This document shows positions 1 to 8,423 of a stretch of 64,000 bases of DNA, piece after piece. The notes beneath the pieces were generated by a model. That model saw nothing but the letters and a program-made list of their open reading frames with translations. It ran no database searches and had not been told where the DNA came from. The translations under genes were made by a program, and so were the position numbers. Source of the stretch: Nocardiopsis algeriensis (GTDB taxonomy: Bacteria > Actinomycetota > Actinomycetes > Streptosporangiales > Streptosporangiaceae); NCBI RefSeq assembly GCF_014203695.1, contig NZ_JACHJO010000007.1:281793-345792 (forward strand), given 5' to 3'. Every line of letters starts with the position of its first letter. Positions within the stretch are counted from its first letter, which is position 1.

Positions 1-94
1 CCGCGTCGAGGGATCCCTCCGCGGCAGGGGTTCTTCCCGAAGTGACGGCCTTCCCGCCGGTGCCCTGGCGGACGCTTCCTGAAGGAGACGACAG

Positions 95-1009
95 ATGACC
101 GCAGAGATCGCCGCCAAACCCGAGCTCACCGACCGCGAGGACATCGCCAAGCGCCTGCTGCGCGGTTCGGCGAAGGCCTCCTTCGACCCGCTGGTCGAGA
201 TCGACTGGGACGCCCCCGTCGACCCCGACATGTGGGCGATCCGACCCGAGCGCATCTCCATCTACGGCACTCCCCTGTGGGACCGCCTCAGCGAGGAGAA
301 GCGCAAGGAGCTCAGCCGCCTGGAGGTCGCCTCCATCGCGACCATCGGCATCTGGTTCGAGACCATCCTCATGCAGATGCTGGTGCGGCACGCCTACCAC
401 AACGACCCCACCACGCTGCACGTCCAGTACGCCTACACCGAGATCGCCGACGAGTGCCGCCACACGGTCATGTTCGCGAAGATGGTGCAGAAGCTGGGAT
501 GGCACACCCACCGCCTCGACCCGGTCGCCTTCCAGCTGGGCCGCCTGTTCAAGACCATCGCGCACGGACCGCTCATCTTCGCGGGAGCCCTGTTCGTGGA
601 GGAGGTCCTCGACCAGTTCCAGCGCGAGGCCATCCCCGACGAGAACGTCCTGCCGCTGGTGCGCGCGGTCGCCCGCATCCACGTGACCGAGGAAGCCCGG
701 CACATGCGCTACGCCCGGGAGGAGTTCAAGCGCGACTGGACGCAGCGCGGCCCCCTCAACAAGGCCTACAGCAAGGTGATCCTCGGCCTGGTCACCTACT
801 ACTCCGCGACCCGGCTGATCAACCCCAAGGTGTACGAGCAGGTCGGGCTGGACCCCAAGGAGGCCGCCCGGGCCGCCCGCAACAACCCGCACTGGATCGA
901 CACCAAGACCTGGGCCGCGCGCAAGGTCGTCACCACGCTCGAAACGGCGAACGCCATCACGGGGCTGGGGCGCTACTTCTGGAGGAAGGCGGGGCTGCTG
1001 GGGCGCTGA
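95..1009 (+). CDS. AurF-like diiron oxygenase
   Basis: A 304-residue protein of the AurF (p-aminobenzoate N-oxygenase) non-heme diiron family. Two ExxH iron-ligand motifs are visible: E120-C-R-H123 in TEIADECRH and E200-A-R-H203 in HVTEEARHMRY, with His196 and the Glu169/Glu170 pair (FVEEVLDQFQRE) completing the helical-bundle ligand set. Members activate O2 for N- or C-oxygenation; the substrate here is unknown. The ATG follows GAAGGAG at good spacing. It is the first gene of a same-strand run with a Baeyer-Villiger-type monooxygenase, a DUF4873 protein and a hydrolase, which suggests a joint oxidative pathway, although 272 bp carrying three hairpins separate it from the next gene. Family assignment is firm; the reaction is not. 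Confidence 0.85.
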   Translation: MTAEIAAKPELTDREDIAKRLLRGSAKASFDPLVEIDWDAPVDPDMWAIRPERISIYGTPLWDRLSEEKRKELSRLEVASIATIGIWFETILMQMLVRHAYHNDPTTLHVQYAYTEIADECRHTVMFAKMVQKLGWHTHRLDPVAFQLGRLFKTIAHGPLIFAGALFVEEVLDQFQREAIPDENVLPLVRAVARIHVTEEARHMRYAREEFKRDWTQRGPLNKAYSKVILGLVTYYSATRLINPKVYEQVGLDPKEAARAARNNPHWIDTKTWAARKVVTTLETANAITGLGRYFWRKAGLLGR

Positions 1010-1102
1010 GGTCCGAGGGCCGACCGCCGCCCGCAGAAACCGCCGCACACACTTCACCGCCGAGGAACCGGACGCCCCGCGTCCGCCGGCGGTGGCACAG
1101 GC

Positions 1103-1212
1103 CTCCCGGGGACGAACGCGCCGCGTCCCCGGGAGCCCTCTCCCCGGAGGCGGAACGCGCCACGCCTCCGGGGGCACACTCCCCCGGGGCGAAACGCGCC
1201 ACGCCCCGGGGG
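1103..1212. repeat. Array of three 39-nt-period hairpins
   Basis: Three perfect stem-loops begin at 1103, 1142 and 1181, exactly 39 nt apart. Stems are 12, 11 and 11 bp (CTCCCGGGGACG, CCCCGGAGGCG, CCCCCGGGGCG with their exact complements) and differ in sequence, yet every unit pairs perfectly. The loops are nearly invariant: AACGCGCCG, GAACGCGCCA and AAACGCGCCA. Conserved loops with co-varying stems point to selection on structure. The array lies between the AurF-like gene and the flavin monooxygenase. It could be a transcript-processing or partial-termination element, a protein-binding RNA or DNA array, or a dispersed REP-like family. Confidence 0.85.
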
Positions 1213-1223
1213 ACCCCCGCATT

Positions 1224-1260
1224 CCGGTCCGCGGCCGCCGGCAGACGCCGCGCGGACCGG
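1224..1260. other. Hairpin just upstream of the flavin monooxygenase
   Basis: CCGGTCCGCG (1224-1233) pairs perfectly with CGCGGACCGG (1251-1260) around a 17-nt loop. It ends 21 nt before the GTG of the monooxygenase and has no T tract, so it is more likely a 5-prime UTR structure than a terminator. Confidence 0.5.
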
Positions 1261-1281
1261 TCGTACGAAGGGAACCAGCAC

Positions 1282-2802
1282 GTGACCGAAGCACCGCCCC
1301 ACTTCAGGGTGGCCGTCATCGGGTCCGGCTTCGCCGGAATCGGGATGGCCGTACGCCTCAAGCAGGCCGGCCTGGAGGACTTCGTGATCCTGGAGCGCGC
1401 CGACGAGGTCGGCGGCACCTGGCGGGACAACTCTTATCCCGGCGCCGCCTGCGACGTGCCCTCGCACCTGTACTCGTTCTCGTTCGCGCCCAACCCCGAC
1501 TGGAGCCGGTCGTTCTCCCCTCAGCCCGAGATCTTCGACTACATGAAGCGGGTCGCCGGGGAGCACGGCATCAGGCGGCACGTGCGGTACGGCCACGAGG
1601 TGCTCTCGGCCCACTGGGAGCCCGAGCACAACCGCTGGCGGATCGAGACCGGCCGGGGCCCGCTCACCGCGCAGTTCCTGGTCAGCGGCGCCGGCCCGCT
1701 CGCGGACCCTGCCTTTCCCGACATCAAGGGCCTGGACACCTTCGAGGGGAAGCTCTTCCACTCGGCGACCTGGGACCACGGGCACGACCTCACCGGCCGG
1801 AGGGTCGCGGTCATCGGAACCGGCGCGTCGGCCATCCAGTTCGTGCCGCAGATCCAGCCGAAGGTCGCCCGGCTGACGCTCTTCCAGCGCACCGCGCCGT
1901 GGGTGATGTTCCGCCACGACCGCGACATCACCAAGGCCGAGCGGTGGCTGTACCGGAACCTGCCGTTCACCCAGCAGATCGCCCGCAAGAGCATCTACTG
2001 GGGCCGGGAGAGCTACGTCCTCGGCTTCGCGAAGAACCCGAGGCTCCTCGGTGTGGTGGAGGCCATGGGGAGGGCCAACATCCACCGGAGCATCAAGGAC
2101 CCGGAGCTGCGGGCCAAGGTCACGCCGAGCTTCCGTGCGGGCTGCAAGCGCATCCTCATGTCCAACGACTACTATCCGGCGCTGGCCCGCCCCAACGTCG
2201 ACGTGGTCACCGAGGGCATCGCGGAGATCCGGCCGAACGCGGTCGTCACGCGCGACGCCTCGGGGCGGGAGACCGAGCACGAGGTCGACACCGTCATCCT
2301 GGGCACCGGGTTCCACGTCACGGAACCGCCGATCGCCAAGCGGATCTTCGGCGGGGAAGGGGGTTCCCTGGCCGACCACTGGGGCAGCGACGCGCAGGCC
2401 TTCCGCGGCACCACGGTCGCGGGGTTCCCCAACCTGTTCGTGCTGGCCGGGCCCAACACGGGGCTGGGTCACACGTCGCAGCTGTTCATGCTCGAGGCCC
2501 AGATCAGATACACCATGGAGGCCCTCAAGTACCTGTGCCGGGGCGGCTACGACCGGTTGGACGTGCGGCCGCAGGCGCAGAGGGCCTACAAGGAGATGGT
2601 GGACAGGTCCATGCGGGGCACGGTGTGGGTCACGGGCGGATGTGACAGCTGGTACCTGAACGAGGAGGGTCGGAACACGACGCTGTGGCCGACCTTCACG
2701 TGGAGCTATGCGCTGCGGACGCGCTGGTTCGATCCGAGGAACTACGACCTGCGGGTGGACGCGGGTGCCCGGACGAGGACCAGGGCGCGGGCCGGGGTCT
2801 GA
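1282..2802 (+). CDS. Flavin-containing (Baeyer-Villiger-type) monooxygenase
   Basis: A 506-residue class B flavoprotein monooxygenase. The FAD Rossmann motif is VAVIGSGFAGIG at about residues 10-21, a second dinucleotide-binding motif RVAVIGTGASAI follows for NADPH, and between them FEGKLFHSATWD (residues 154-165, with H160 and W164) fits the Baeyer-Villiger fingerprint FxGxxxHxxxW(P/D). Such enzymes insert oxygen next to a ketone to give an ester or lactone. I start at GTG 1282; the frame is open further upstream, but that stretch runs through the hairpin array and has no conserved domain. The hydrolase at 3223 could open an ester product, so the pair may act in sequence (inference). Substrate unknown. 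Confidence 0.88.
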   Translation: MTEAPPHFRVAVIGSGFAGIGMAVRLKQAGLEDFVILERADEVGGTWRDNSYPGAACDVPSHLYSFSFAPNPDWSRSFSPQPEIFDYMKRVAGEHGIRRHVRYGHEVLSAHWEPEHNRWRIETGRGPLTAQFLVSGAGPLADPAFPDIKGLDTFEGKLFHSATWDHGHDLTGRRVAVIGTGASAIQFVPQIQPKVARLTLFQRTAPWVMFRHDRDITKAERWLYRNLPFTQQIARKSIYWGRESYVLGFAKNPRLLGVVEAMGRANIHRSIKDPELRAKVTPSFRAGCKRILMSNDYYPALARPNVDVVTEGIAEIRPNAVVTRDASGRETEHEVDTVILGTGFHVTEPPIAKRIFGGEGGSLADHWGSDAQAFRGTTVAGFPNLFVLAGPNTGLGHTSQLFMLEAQIRYTMEALKYLCRGGYDRLDVRPQAQRAYKEMVDRSMRGTVWVTGGCDSWYLNEEGRNTTLWPTFTWSYALRTRWFDPRNYDLRVDAGARTRTRARAGV

Positions 2803-2813
2803 GGGAGGATGCC

Positions 2814-3155
2814 GTGAGCGGGTTCGACGACGACGAGGAGGAGTACCGGGGCGAGGTCGTCCTCGTCCCGGTGGACGGGGACGAGGACGCGGAGATCACC
2901 GCCACCGCGCATCTGGCCGGACACTTCTCGCCGCTGACCGGTGCGTACGAGTGGCGTGGACGGCTGTCCGCGAGCCCCGAGGTGACCGCGGCCTACGAGC
3001 GCGGGGTCCGCACGGTACGGGTGCGCACCCCGGAGGGGCACGAGGGGACGGGCGTGCTGGCCCAGCCCAACGTGTGGGGAGGTCATCCGGTCAGCGGATC
3101 GGGGACGCCTCCCTTCGCGGTCCCCCGGATCGAACTGGAGGAACTGGTCGACTGA
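2814..3155 (+). CDS. DUF4873 domain protein
   Basis: A 113-residue acidic, mostly beta protein of the DUF4873 family, recognised from HLAGHFSPLTGAYEWRGRL and the C-terminal GTPPFAVPRIELEEL. This domain is known as a C-terminal fusion or neighbour of flavin monooxygenases; here it is a separate gene only 11 nt after the monooxygenase stop, so an accessory role for that enzyme is likely (inference from fusion and adjacency). GTG 2814 is preceded by GAGGGAGG at 2801-2808. No catalytic residues can be named. The function of the domain is not established as far as I know. Confidence 0.8.
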   Translation: MSGFDDDEEEYRGEVVLVPVDGDEDAEITATAHLAGHFSPLTGAYEWRGRLSASPEVTAAYERGVRTVRVRTPEGHEGTGVLAQPNVWGGHPVSGSGTPPFAVPRIELEELVD

Positions 3156-3222
3156 CCCTTCTCCGGCGAGGCACGTGCTCCGGACTCCTTCCCCCACTCC
3201 CCCGACGAGAGGTGTTTCTCCC

Positions 3223-4170
3223 ATGGCGATCCGACACGTGGGCGCGGCCCGGGAACTGCGGGTGCGCTCCGACGACGGCAGCGAACTGCACGTCGAGGTG
3301 CGCGGCCCCTCCGACGGCCCCACCGTGGTTCTCTCCCACTGCTGGGCGACGTCCCTGGCGTCGTGGGGACCGGTGGTGCGCGAGCTCGCCCCCCATCTGC
3401 GGGTGGTGCTCTACGACCAGCGCGGCCACGGCCGCAGTCCGGCCCCCCTCACCCGCGCCGGCTACGGCGCCGAGAAGCTCGCCGACGACCTGTGCGCCGT
3501 CCTGGCGGCGACCGTCCCCGAGGGGCACAGGGCCGTGGTCGCCGGACACAGCATGGGCGGCATGACCGTCATGGCCGCCGGCGACCGTGAGGTGTTCCGG
3601 GAGAAGGCGGGCGCGGTGCTGCTCACCAACACCGGTTGCACCGAGCTGACGAAGAGGGCGCGCGCCATTCCGCTGCCCGGCCCTCTGGGCACGCTGGGGT
3701 CACAGGTCTTCCTCCGGGCCCCCCTGCCGCTGGGCCCGCCCAACCCGGTCACCGACCTCGCGCTGCAGTACGTCTGCATGAGCATGAAGGCGGATCCGAG
3801 GATGGTACGGCTGTGCATGCGCATGGTGCACGCGTGCAACGGCGTGGTGCGGGGGCGCTGGGGCGAGGTGATGACAGGTCTGGACCTGGACGACACGGTC
3901 CGGCGGATCACCGTGCCCGCCGTGGTCGCGGTCGGCACCGAGGACCGGATGACACCGCCGTGGCACGCCCACCACATCGCCTCGCTCCTGGGGGACTGCC
4001 GGGAGGTCCGGGAGGTCGAGGGGGCCGGGCACATGGGGCCGCTGGAGTACCCGGAGGTACTGGCGGAGATGGTGGAGCGCCTGGCGAAGGAGTGCGCCGG
4101 GGGCCCGGCGGGCTCGGTCGGCGAAGGTGCTCCCGGGGACCCGGGGCACCGGAAGGCCGCCGCCCGCTGA
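3223..4170 (+). CDS. Alpha/beta-fold hydrolase
   Basis: A 315-residue serine hydrolase. The nucleophile elbow is GHSMGG with Ser110, the strand-3 region carries YDQRGHGRS, the acid is probably the Asp of VGTEDRMTP, and the base is His in GAGHMGPLE. No signal peptide, so cytoplasmic. GAGAGG lies 5-14 nt before ATG 3223. It ends the oxygenase cluster (68 nt after the DUF4873 gene) and is a reasonable candidate for cleaving an ester made by the Baeyer-Villiger-type enzyme, but haloperoxidase-like or lactonase activity is equally possible from sequence alone. Confidence 0.85.
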   Translation: MAIRHVGAARELRVRSDDGSELHVEVRGPSDGPTVVLSHCWATSLASWGPVVRELAPHLRVVLYDQRGHGRSPAPLTRAGYGAEKLADDLCAVLAATVPEGHRAVVAGHSMGGMTVMAAGDREVFREKAGAVLLTNTGCTELTKRARAIPLPGPLGTLGSQVFLRAPLPLGPPNPVTDLALQYVCMSMKADPRMVRLCMRMVHACNGVVRGRWGEVMTGLDLDDTVRRITVPAVVAVGTEDRMTPPWHAHHIASLLGDCREVREVEGAGHMGPLEYPEVLAEMVERLAKECAGGPAGSVGEGAPGDPGHRKAAAR

Positions 4171-4221
4171 CACGCGTGGACGGCGGCGCCCCGCTCCGCC
4201 GCGCGGCCGGGGGCGCCGGTC

Positions 4222-5577
4222 TCACCGCTGGGACCGGGTGTGCCTCCCGGGAGCGGGCCTGGGGACGGGGAAGATGTGCTCGGACACCTCGGAGTGGACC
4301 TGGTGGAGGCGGGTCCGGACGGCGCGGCGGAGCTTGGTGAGGCATTCGACCAGGGTGGTGTCGTCGCCGACCAGGCCGCCCTTGGCGATGGCGGGGGTGC
4401 CGTCGAGGGGACCCCCGCTGAGGTGGCCGTGGACGGCCAGGGGGACGATCTCGCCGCCGATGTCGAAGGCGTGGACGTCCAGTTCGTCCAGCAGGCTCGA
4501 CACCAGGTCGCCGCCGGTGAGGTAGAGGCCGCTGGGCAGGGCGTGGGTCTCGTTGACCACGTCCGCCACCAGGCGGGCGATGCGGACCGGCAGTTCGGCC
4601 CTCGCCTGTGCGGGCATCTCGCCGATCCGGTCGCCGGGGGTGACCACGCGCAGGATGCACAGGTCGGGGAAGACCGAGGAGGTGAGCTGCGCGGCCAGCT
4701 CGGTGGCGACGTCGTCGGCGCGGTCCTCGCACAGGGCCACGGCGTCCAGGTCGATGAAGCGGACCGCTCCCGTGCGTGCCACCGTGGCCAGCTGGCGGCG
4801 GGTGACCTCGGTGGTGCTGGCCACCACTCCCAGGAGGGGGCCGCGCGAACCCGCCTGACCGCGCAGGCGCAGGGCATAGGCGAGCAGGGCGCCGGTGGGG
4901 CCGGGGTCGGCGCAGACCCACACGGTCCCGTCGGCGTGGTGGGCGGCCGCGGCGGCCTCGGCGATGTCGGTGAGCTGCTGCTCGGTGGCGGCGTCGCACA
5001 GCACGATCGGTTCGTCGCCGGCCAGGAGTTCGGCGGTGAGCATGGTCTGGGTGACCTGGCGGACGGGCACGTGCCGTACCGCCAGAGCCGTCTGGGCGGC
5101 GAGGATCTCCGCGACCGAGCCGGTGGCCATGGGGTGCAGCGGGTCCTGGGCCAGCTCCGTGTCCCCCAGGGGGAAGCCGTTGAGCAGCTGGACGCCGTTC
5201 TCGGTGGTGCGGCCGGCCGCGGGGAAGGCCGGGACGAAGAGCACGCGGACCCGGGTGCCGACCGGGACGCGTTCGCGGACGGCCTGGTAGGTGGCCTCCA
5301 GCTCGGCGCCGATGTTGCCGCGCAGGGTCGAGTCGGTGCGCTTGACCACCAGACCCACCGGCCACACGGCCTCGACCACGTCGGTGACCAGGTCGGCGGC
5401 CTGCTCGGCGGGGACGTGGCGGCTGTCCAGGTTGGCCACCACCACGTCGTAGTCGCCCTCGACCTGGCTGACGTGCTCAGGTGTCACCGTGGCCACACGC
5501 ATTCCGGTCCGGGCGAACCTGGCACCGGTGGCGTTGGCACCGGTGAGCTCGTCTGCGACCACGAGGACCTGGGCCAC
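4222..5577 (-). CDS. Four-carbon acid sugar kinase family protein
   Basis: A 451-residue protein of the DUF1537/OtnK-type kinase family, which phosphorylates tetronic and related sugar acids with ATP. The N-terminal domain has VVADELTGAN (usually ADDLTGA) and VKRTDSTLRGNIGAE; the C-terminal domain has YLTGGDLVSSLL and a terminal KGGLVGDDTTLVE segment, matching the family nucleotide-binding region. GTG 5577 is preceded by AAGGAGG at optimal spacing. It lies 50 nt downstream of a Gfo/Idh/MocA dehydrogenase on the same strand and near a divergent sugar importer, so a sugar-acid catabolic role is plausible. The usual partners (PdxA2 or OtnC-type aldolase) are absent here. Confidence 0.82.
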   Translation of the reverse strand: MAQVLVVADELTGANATGARFARTGMRVATVTPEHVSQVEGDYDVVVANLDSRHVPAEQAADLVTDVVEAVWPVGLVVKRTDSTLRGNIGAELEATYQAVRERVPVGTRVRVLFVPAFPAAGRTTENGVQLLNGFPLGDTELAQDPLHPMATGSVAEILAAQTALAVRHVPVRQVTQTMLTAELLAGDEPIVLCDAATEQQLTDIAEAAAAAHHADGTVWVCADPGPTGALLAYALRLRGQAGSRGPLLGVVASTTEVTRRQLATVARTGAVRFIDLDAVALCEDRADDVATELAAQLTSSVFPDLCILRVVTPGDRIGEMPAQARAELPVRIARLVADVVNETHALPSGLYLTGGDLVSSLLDELDVHAFDIGGEIVPLAVHGHLSGGPLDGTPAIAKGGLVGDDTTLVECLTKLRRAVRTRLHQVHSEVSEHIFPVPRPAPGRHTRSQR

Positions 5578-5627
5578 GTCAGCCTCCTTCGGTGGGACTC
5601 ACCTCCCAACATAGGCCCATGGAAAGG

Positions 5628-6698
5628 TCACTCCAGCCGCACGACGGAACCGGTGCGCGCGCTGCGGCGGGCGGCCTCGATGATCTCGAGGCCGTGGGTG
5701 ACCTCGTGCGGGTCGACCGGCAGCGGGTCGCCCTCGCCCACCGCGTCCCGGACCCCGGCGTAGAACTCCTGATAGGCGCCGCGTGCACTGGGTACCCGGC
5801 GGGTGGAGCCCTCCGTGTCCAGCACCCCCCAGGACGACTCGGGCATCACGCCCCAGTCGTCGGCGTCGGGGCGCTCGCCCGCCGTGAGGCGGGCCTCCTG
5901 GGCGTCCATGCCGTGGCTGGTGAAGGCGCCCGCGTCGCCCAGGACGCGGAAGCGCGGGCCGTTCTGCGCGGCGACCGCGCTCATCCACAGGTGGGAGCGG
6001 GTCCCGCGGGCGTGCTGCAGGGCGAGGAAGACGTCGTCGTCGGCCTGCACCCCCTCGCGGAGGGTGTCCACCTCGGCGTAGACGGAGGAGACCGGGCCGA
6101 ACAGGTTGACCGCCTGGTCGATGAGGTGCGGCCCCAGGTCGTAGAGCAGGCCGGCCCCGGCCTCCACCCCGCCGCTCTCGCGCCAGGTCCCCTTGGCCTG
6201 CGGGCGCCAGCGCTCGAAGCGCGACTCGAACCGGTGCACCCGGCCCAGGGCGCCTTCCTCGACCAGGCCCCACAGGGTGAGGAAGTCGGCGTCCCAGCGG
6301 CGGTTCTGGTAGACGGTCAGCACCCGGCCCAGCTTCTCGGCCAGGTCGGTGAGCTCGCGGGCGTCGGCGGAGGTGAGTGCGAACGGCTTGTCCACCACGA
6401 CGTCCAGGCCGTTCTCCAGCGCGGCCCGGGCCAGCGGGGCGTGGGTGTCGTTGGGCGTGGTGACCACGGCGATCTCGTAGCGGTCGGCGTGCGCCCACAG
6501 GTCCGCGACGGTCGGGTGGACCACGGCACCGGGGTAGCGCTCGCGCACCGCGCGGGCCCGCTCGGGGTTACCGGTGACCACCGCCGCCAGGCGCAGGCCC
6601 GGGACGGCGTCGATCAGCGGCGCGTGGAAGACCTCGCCGCCCTTGCCGTAACCGATGAGTGCGACGTGCAGCTCGGGATCCCTGGATGCGTTCGACAT
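5628..6698 (-). CDS. Gfo/Idh/MocA family oxidoreductase
   Basis: A 356-residue NAD(P)-dependent dehydrogenase. The Rossmann motif VALIGYGKGGEVFHAP is near residue 12, VVTTPNDTHAPLA marks the family, and VDKPFALTSADARELTDLA contains the catalytic lysine (the EKP motif, here DKP). The C-terminal alpha/beta domain has GAGLLYDLGPHLIDQA. Members oxidise or reduce sugars, inositols or related polyols; the substrate cannot be read here. ATG 6698 has only a weak upstream GGAACC. Probably cotranscribed with the kinase downstream and divergent from the ABC importer. Confidence 0.87.
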   Translation of the reverse strand: MSNASRDPELHVALIGYGKGGEVFHAPLIDAVPGLRLAAVVTGNPERARAVRERYPGAVVHPTVADLWAHADRYEIAVVTTPNDTHAPLARAALENGLDVVVDKPFALTSADARELTDLAEKLGRVLTVYQNRRWDADFLTLWGLVEEGALGRVHRFESRFERWRPQAKGTWRESGGVEAGAGLLYDLGPHLIDQAVNLFGPVSSVYAEVDTLREGVQADDDVFLALQHARGTRSHLWMSAVAAQNGPRFRVLGDAGAFTSHGMDAQEARLTAGERPDADDWGVMPESSWGVLDTEGSTRRVPSARGAYQEFYAGVRDAVGEGDPLPVDPHEVTHGLEIIEAARRSARTGSVVRLE

Positions 6699-7010
6699 GG
6701 TTCCAATCTAAGGCCCTGTTTTTCGGATCATCTCGGGCTGCACGGCCACCGGACGCCCCCTTGCCGCGGCGGAGAGCTTGCGAGGCCGGCCGGGCCGAGC
6801 TGCGCTCTCCGACTCGCGAGGAGACGCCTGGTCGGCCGTTCGCGGGGGGATCGGCTCCGCCGATGCGGCGAGAGCATCCGAAGAACACGGCCTGAGGCCC
6901 CGCTACGTTTCGTCATCGTTACGAAAGTAGTTGCGAAATTTGTAGACATTTTCACTGATAGTGGATTGCATCGGATTCGGCATGCCGTGGGTCACACAAG
7001 GGAGAGCTCC
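6699..7010. promoter_or_regulatory. Divergent promoter region of importer and dehydrogenase
   Basis: 312 bp without a gene. The right third (6900-6970) is strikingly AT-rich against its surroundings. It holds an imperfect inverted repeat, CTACGTTTCGT (6903-6913) against ACGAAAGTAG (6921-6930), a third CGAAA half-site at 6934-6938, and weak -35-like hexamers TTGCGA (6931) and TAGACA (6943) facing the importer. I read this as operator plus promoter of the importer; no regulator gene is adjacent. Confidence 0.5.
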
Positions 7011-8354
7011 ATGCTGAGAAGAGACAGCACCCGCCGTCTGGCGGTGGCAGGCGTCGTCCTCCTCGCGGCCTCAGGCTGCGGCTACCTCAGTGGCGAGGGC
7101 GGGGCCGGTGGAGGCGGTGACGCCTCCGGCATCGACTGCAGCCCCTACGAGCAGTGGGAGGACATCGGCGGCAGCGTCAGCCTCTACTCGTCCATCCGCG
7201 ACGAGGAGGCCGAGCGGATGGACCGTTCCTGGGCCGACTTCGAGGCGTGCACCGGGATCGACATCAAGCACGAGGGCAGCGGTGAGTTCGAGGCGCAGCT
7301 GCCCATCCGCCTCGAGGGCGGCAACGCCCCCGACCTGGCGCTGATCCCGCAGCCCGGGCTCCTGGAGCGCGTCGTCTCCGACGGCCACGCGGTGCCCGTC
7401 TCCGATGGCGTCAAGGCCAACGTCGAGGAGGGCTGGGGCGAGGACTGGCGCAGCTACGCCACCATCGACGGCGAACTGTACGGCTCGCCCTACGGCGCCA
7501 ACATGAAGTCGATGGTGTGGTACTCGCCGACGTACTTCTCCGAGAACGGCCACGAGGTCCCCGAGACCTGGGACGACATGGTCGCGCTGAGCGACGAGAT
7601 CGCGGAGTCGGGCACCAAGCCCTGGTGCGTGGGCTTCGAGTCCGGGGACGGCACCGGCTGGCCCGGCACCGACTGGATCGAGAACGCGCTGCTGCGCACC
7701 GGCGGCACCGAGACCTACAACCAGTGGGTCTCCCACGAGATCCCCTTCGACGACCCGAAGGTCGCCGAGGCCTTCGACCTGGCCGACGGCATCGTCCGCA
7801 ACCCCGACTACGTCAACGGTACGTTCGGCGACATGGAGAGCATCGCGATCACCTCCTTCCAGGAGGCCGGTCTGCCCCTGCTGGACGGCGGCTGCGCGAT
7901 GTACCTGATGGGCTCGTTCTACTCCGCGCAGTTCGGCGAGGACGTGGAGGTCGGCGAGGACGGTGACGTCTACGGCTTCGTCCTGCCCCCGCTGGAGGCC
8001 GGCGCCGAGGTGCCGGTGATGGGCGGCGGCGAGTTCGCCGTGCCGTTCGCCGACCGCCCCGAGGTCGCCGCGGTCCACGAGTACCTGTCCACGCCGGAGT
8101 ACGCCAACAGCCGCGCTTCCGAGGGCGCCTGGGTCTCGGCGAACCAGAACATGGACACGTCGGTCATCGAGGACCCCGCCTCGCAGTTCGCCGCCGAGGT
8201 CCTGCTCGCGGAGGACACCGTGTTCCACTTCGACGCCAGCGACTCCATGCCCGCCTCCGTCGGGACGGACGCCTTCTGGACCGGCATGATCGACTGGGTG
8301 ACCGGCTCCTCCACCGACGAGGTCCTGGAGGCCATCGAGTCCGCCTGGCCGTAA
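7011..8354 (+). CDS. Sugar ABC transporter substrate-binding lipoprotein
   Basis: A 447-residue extracellular solute-binding protein (family 1). The N-terminus has an Arg-rich n-region, a hydrophobic core and the lipobox ASGC with Cys23 as the expected lipidation site. The body resembles alpha-glucoside (AglE-like) binding proteins, with GTGWPGTDWIENALL and MGGGEFAVPFADRPEV. It should capture a sugar outside the membrane for the two permeases that follow. GGGAGAG precedes ATG 7011. A strong hairpin separates it from the first permease gene, which often lets the binding protein be made in excess. No ATPase gene is present, so a shared MsiK-type ATPase encoded elsewhere is likely (inference). 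Confidence 0.9.
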   Translation: MLRRDSTRRLAVAGVVLLAASGCGYLSGEGGAGGGGDASGIDCSPYEQWEDIGGSVSLYSSIRDEEAERMDRSWADFEACTGIDIKHEGSGEFEAQLPIRLEGGNAPDLALIPQPGLLERVVSDGHAVPVSDGVKANVEEGWGEDWRSYATIDGELYGSPYGANMKSMVWYSPTYFSENGHEVPETWDDMVALSDEIAESGTKPWCVGFESGDGTGWPGTDWIENALLRTGGTETYNQWVSHEIPFDDPKVAEAFDLADGIVRNPDYVNGTFGDMESIAITSFQEAGLPLLDGGCAMYLMGSFYSAQFGEDVEVGEDGDVYGFVLPPLEAGAEVPVMGGGEFAVPFADRPEVAAVHEYLSTPEYANSRASEGAWVSANQNMDTSVIEDPASQFAAEVLLAEDTVFHFDASDSMPASVGTDAFWTGMIDWVTGSSTDEVLEAIESAWP

Positions 8355-8371
8355 ACACCCGGAAACCCCCG

Positions 8372-8396
8372 CGGGGCCCGGCGAGGCCGGGCCCCG
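8372..8396 (+). other. Intercistronic hairpin between binding protein and permease
   Basis: CGGGGCCCGGC (8372-8382), loop GAG, then the perfect complement to 8396. No T tract follows. Its place between a binding-protein gene and permease genes fits an mRNA-stabilising or partial-termination element that raises binding-protein output, as known for malE-malF type operons. Confidence 0.7.
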
Positions 8397-8423
8397 TCCC
8401 CTTCCAGGTACAAGGGACCGACC

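Noticed and set aside
5592..7010. A plus-strand extension of the binding-protein frame back across the dehydrogenase gene
   Set aside because: The lipoprotein signal with its own ribosome-binding site at 7011 fixes the start; the upstream part overlaps a conserved gene on the other strand.
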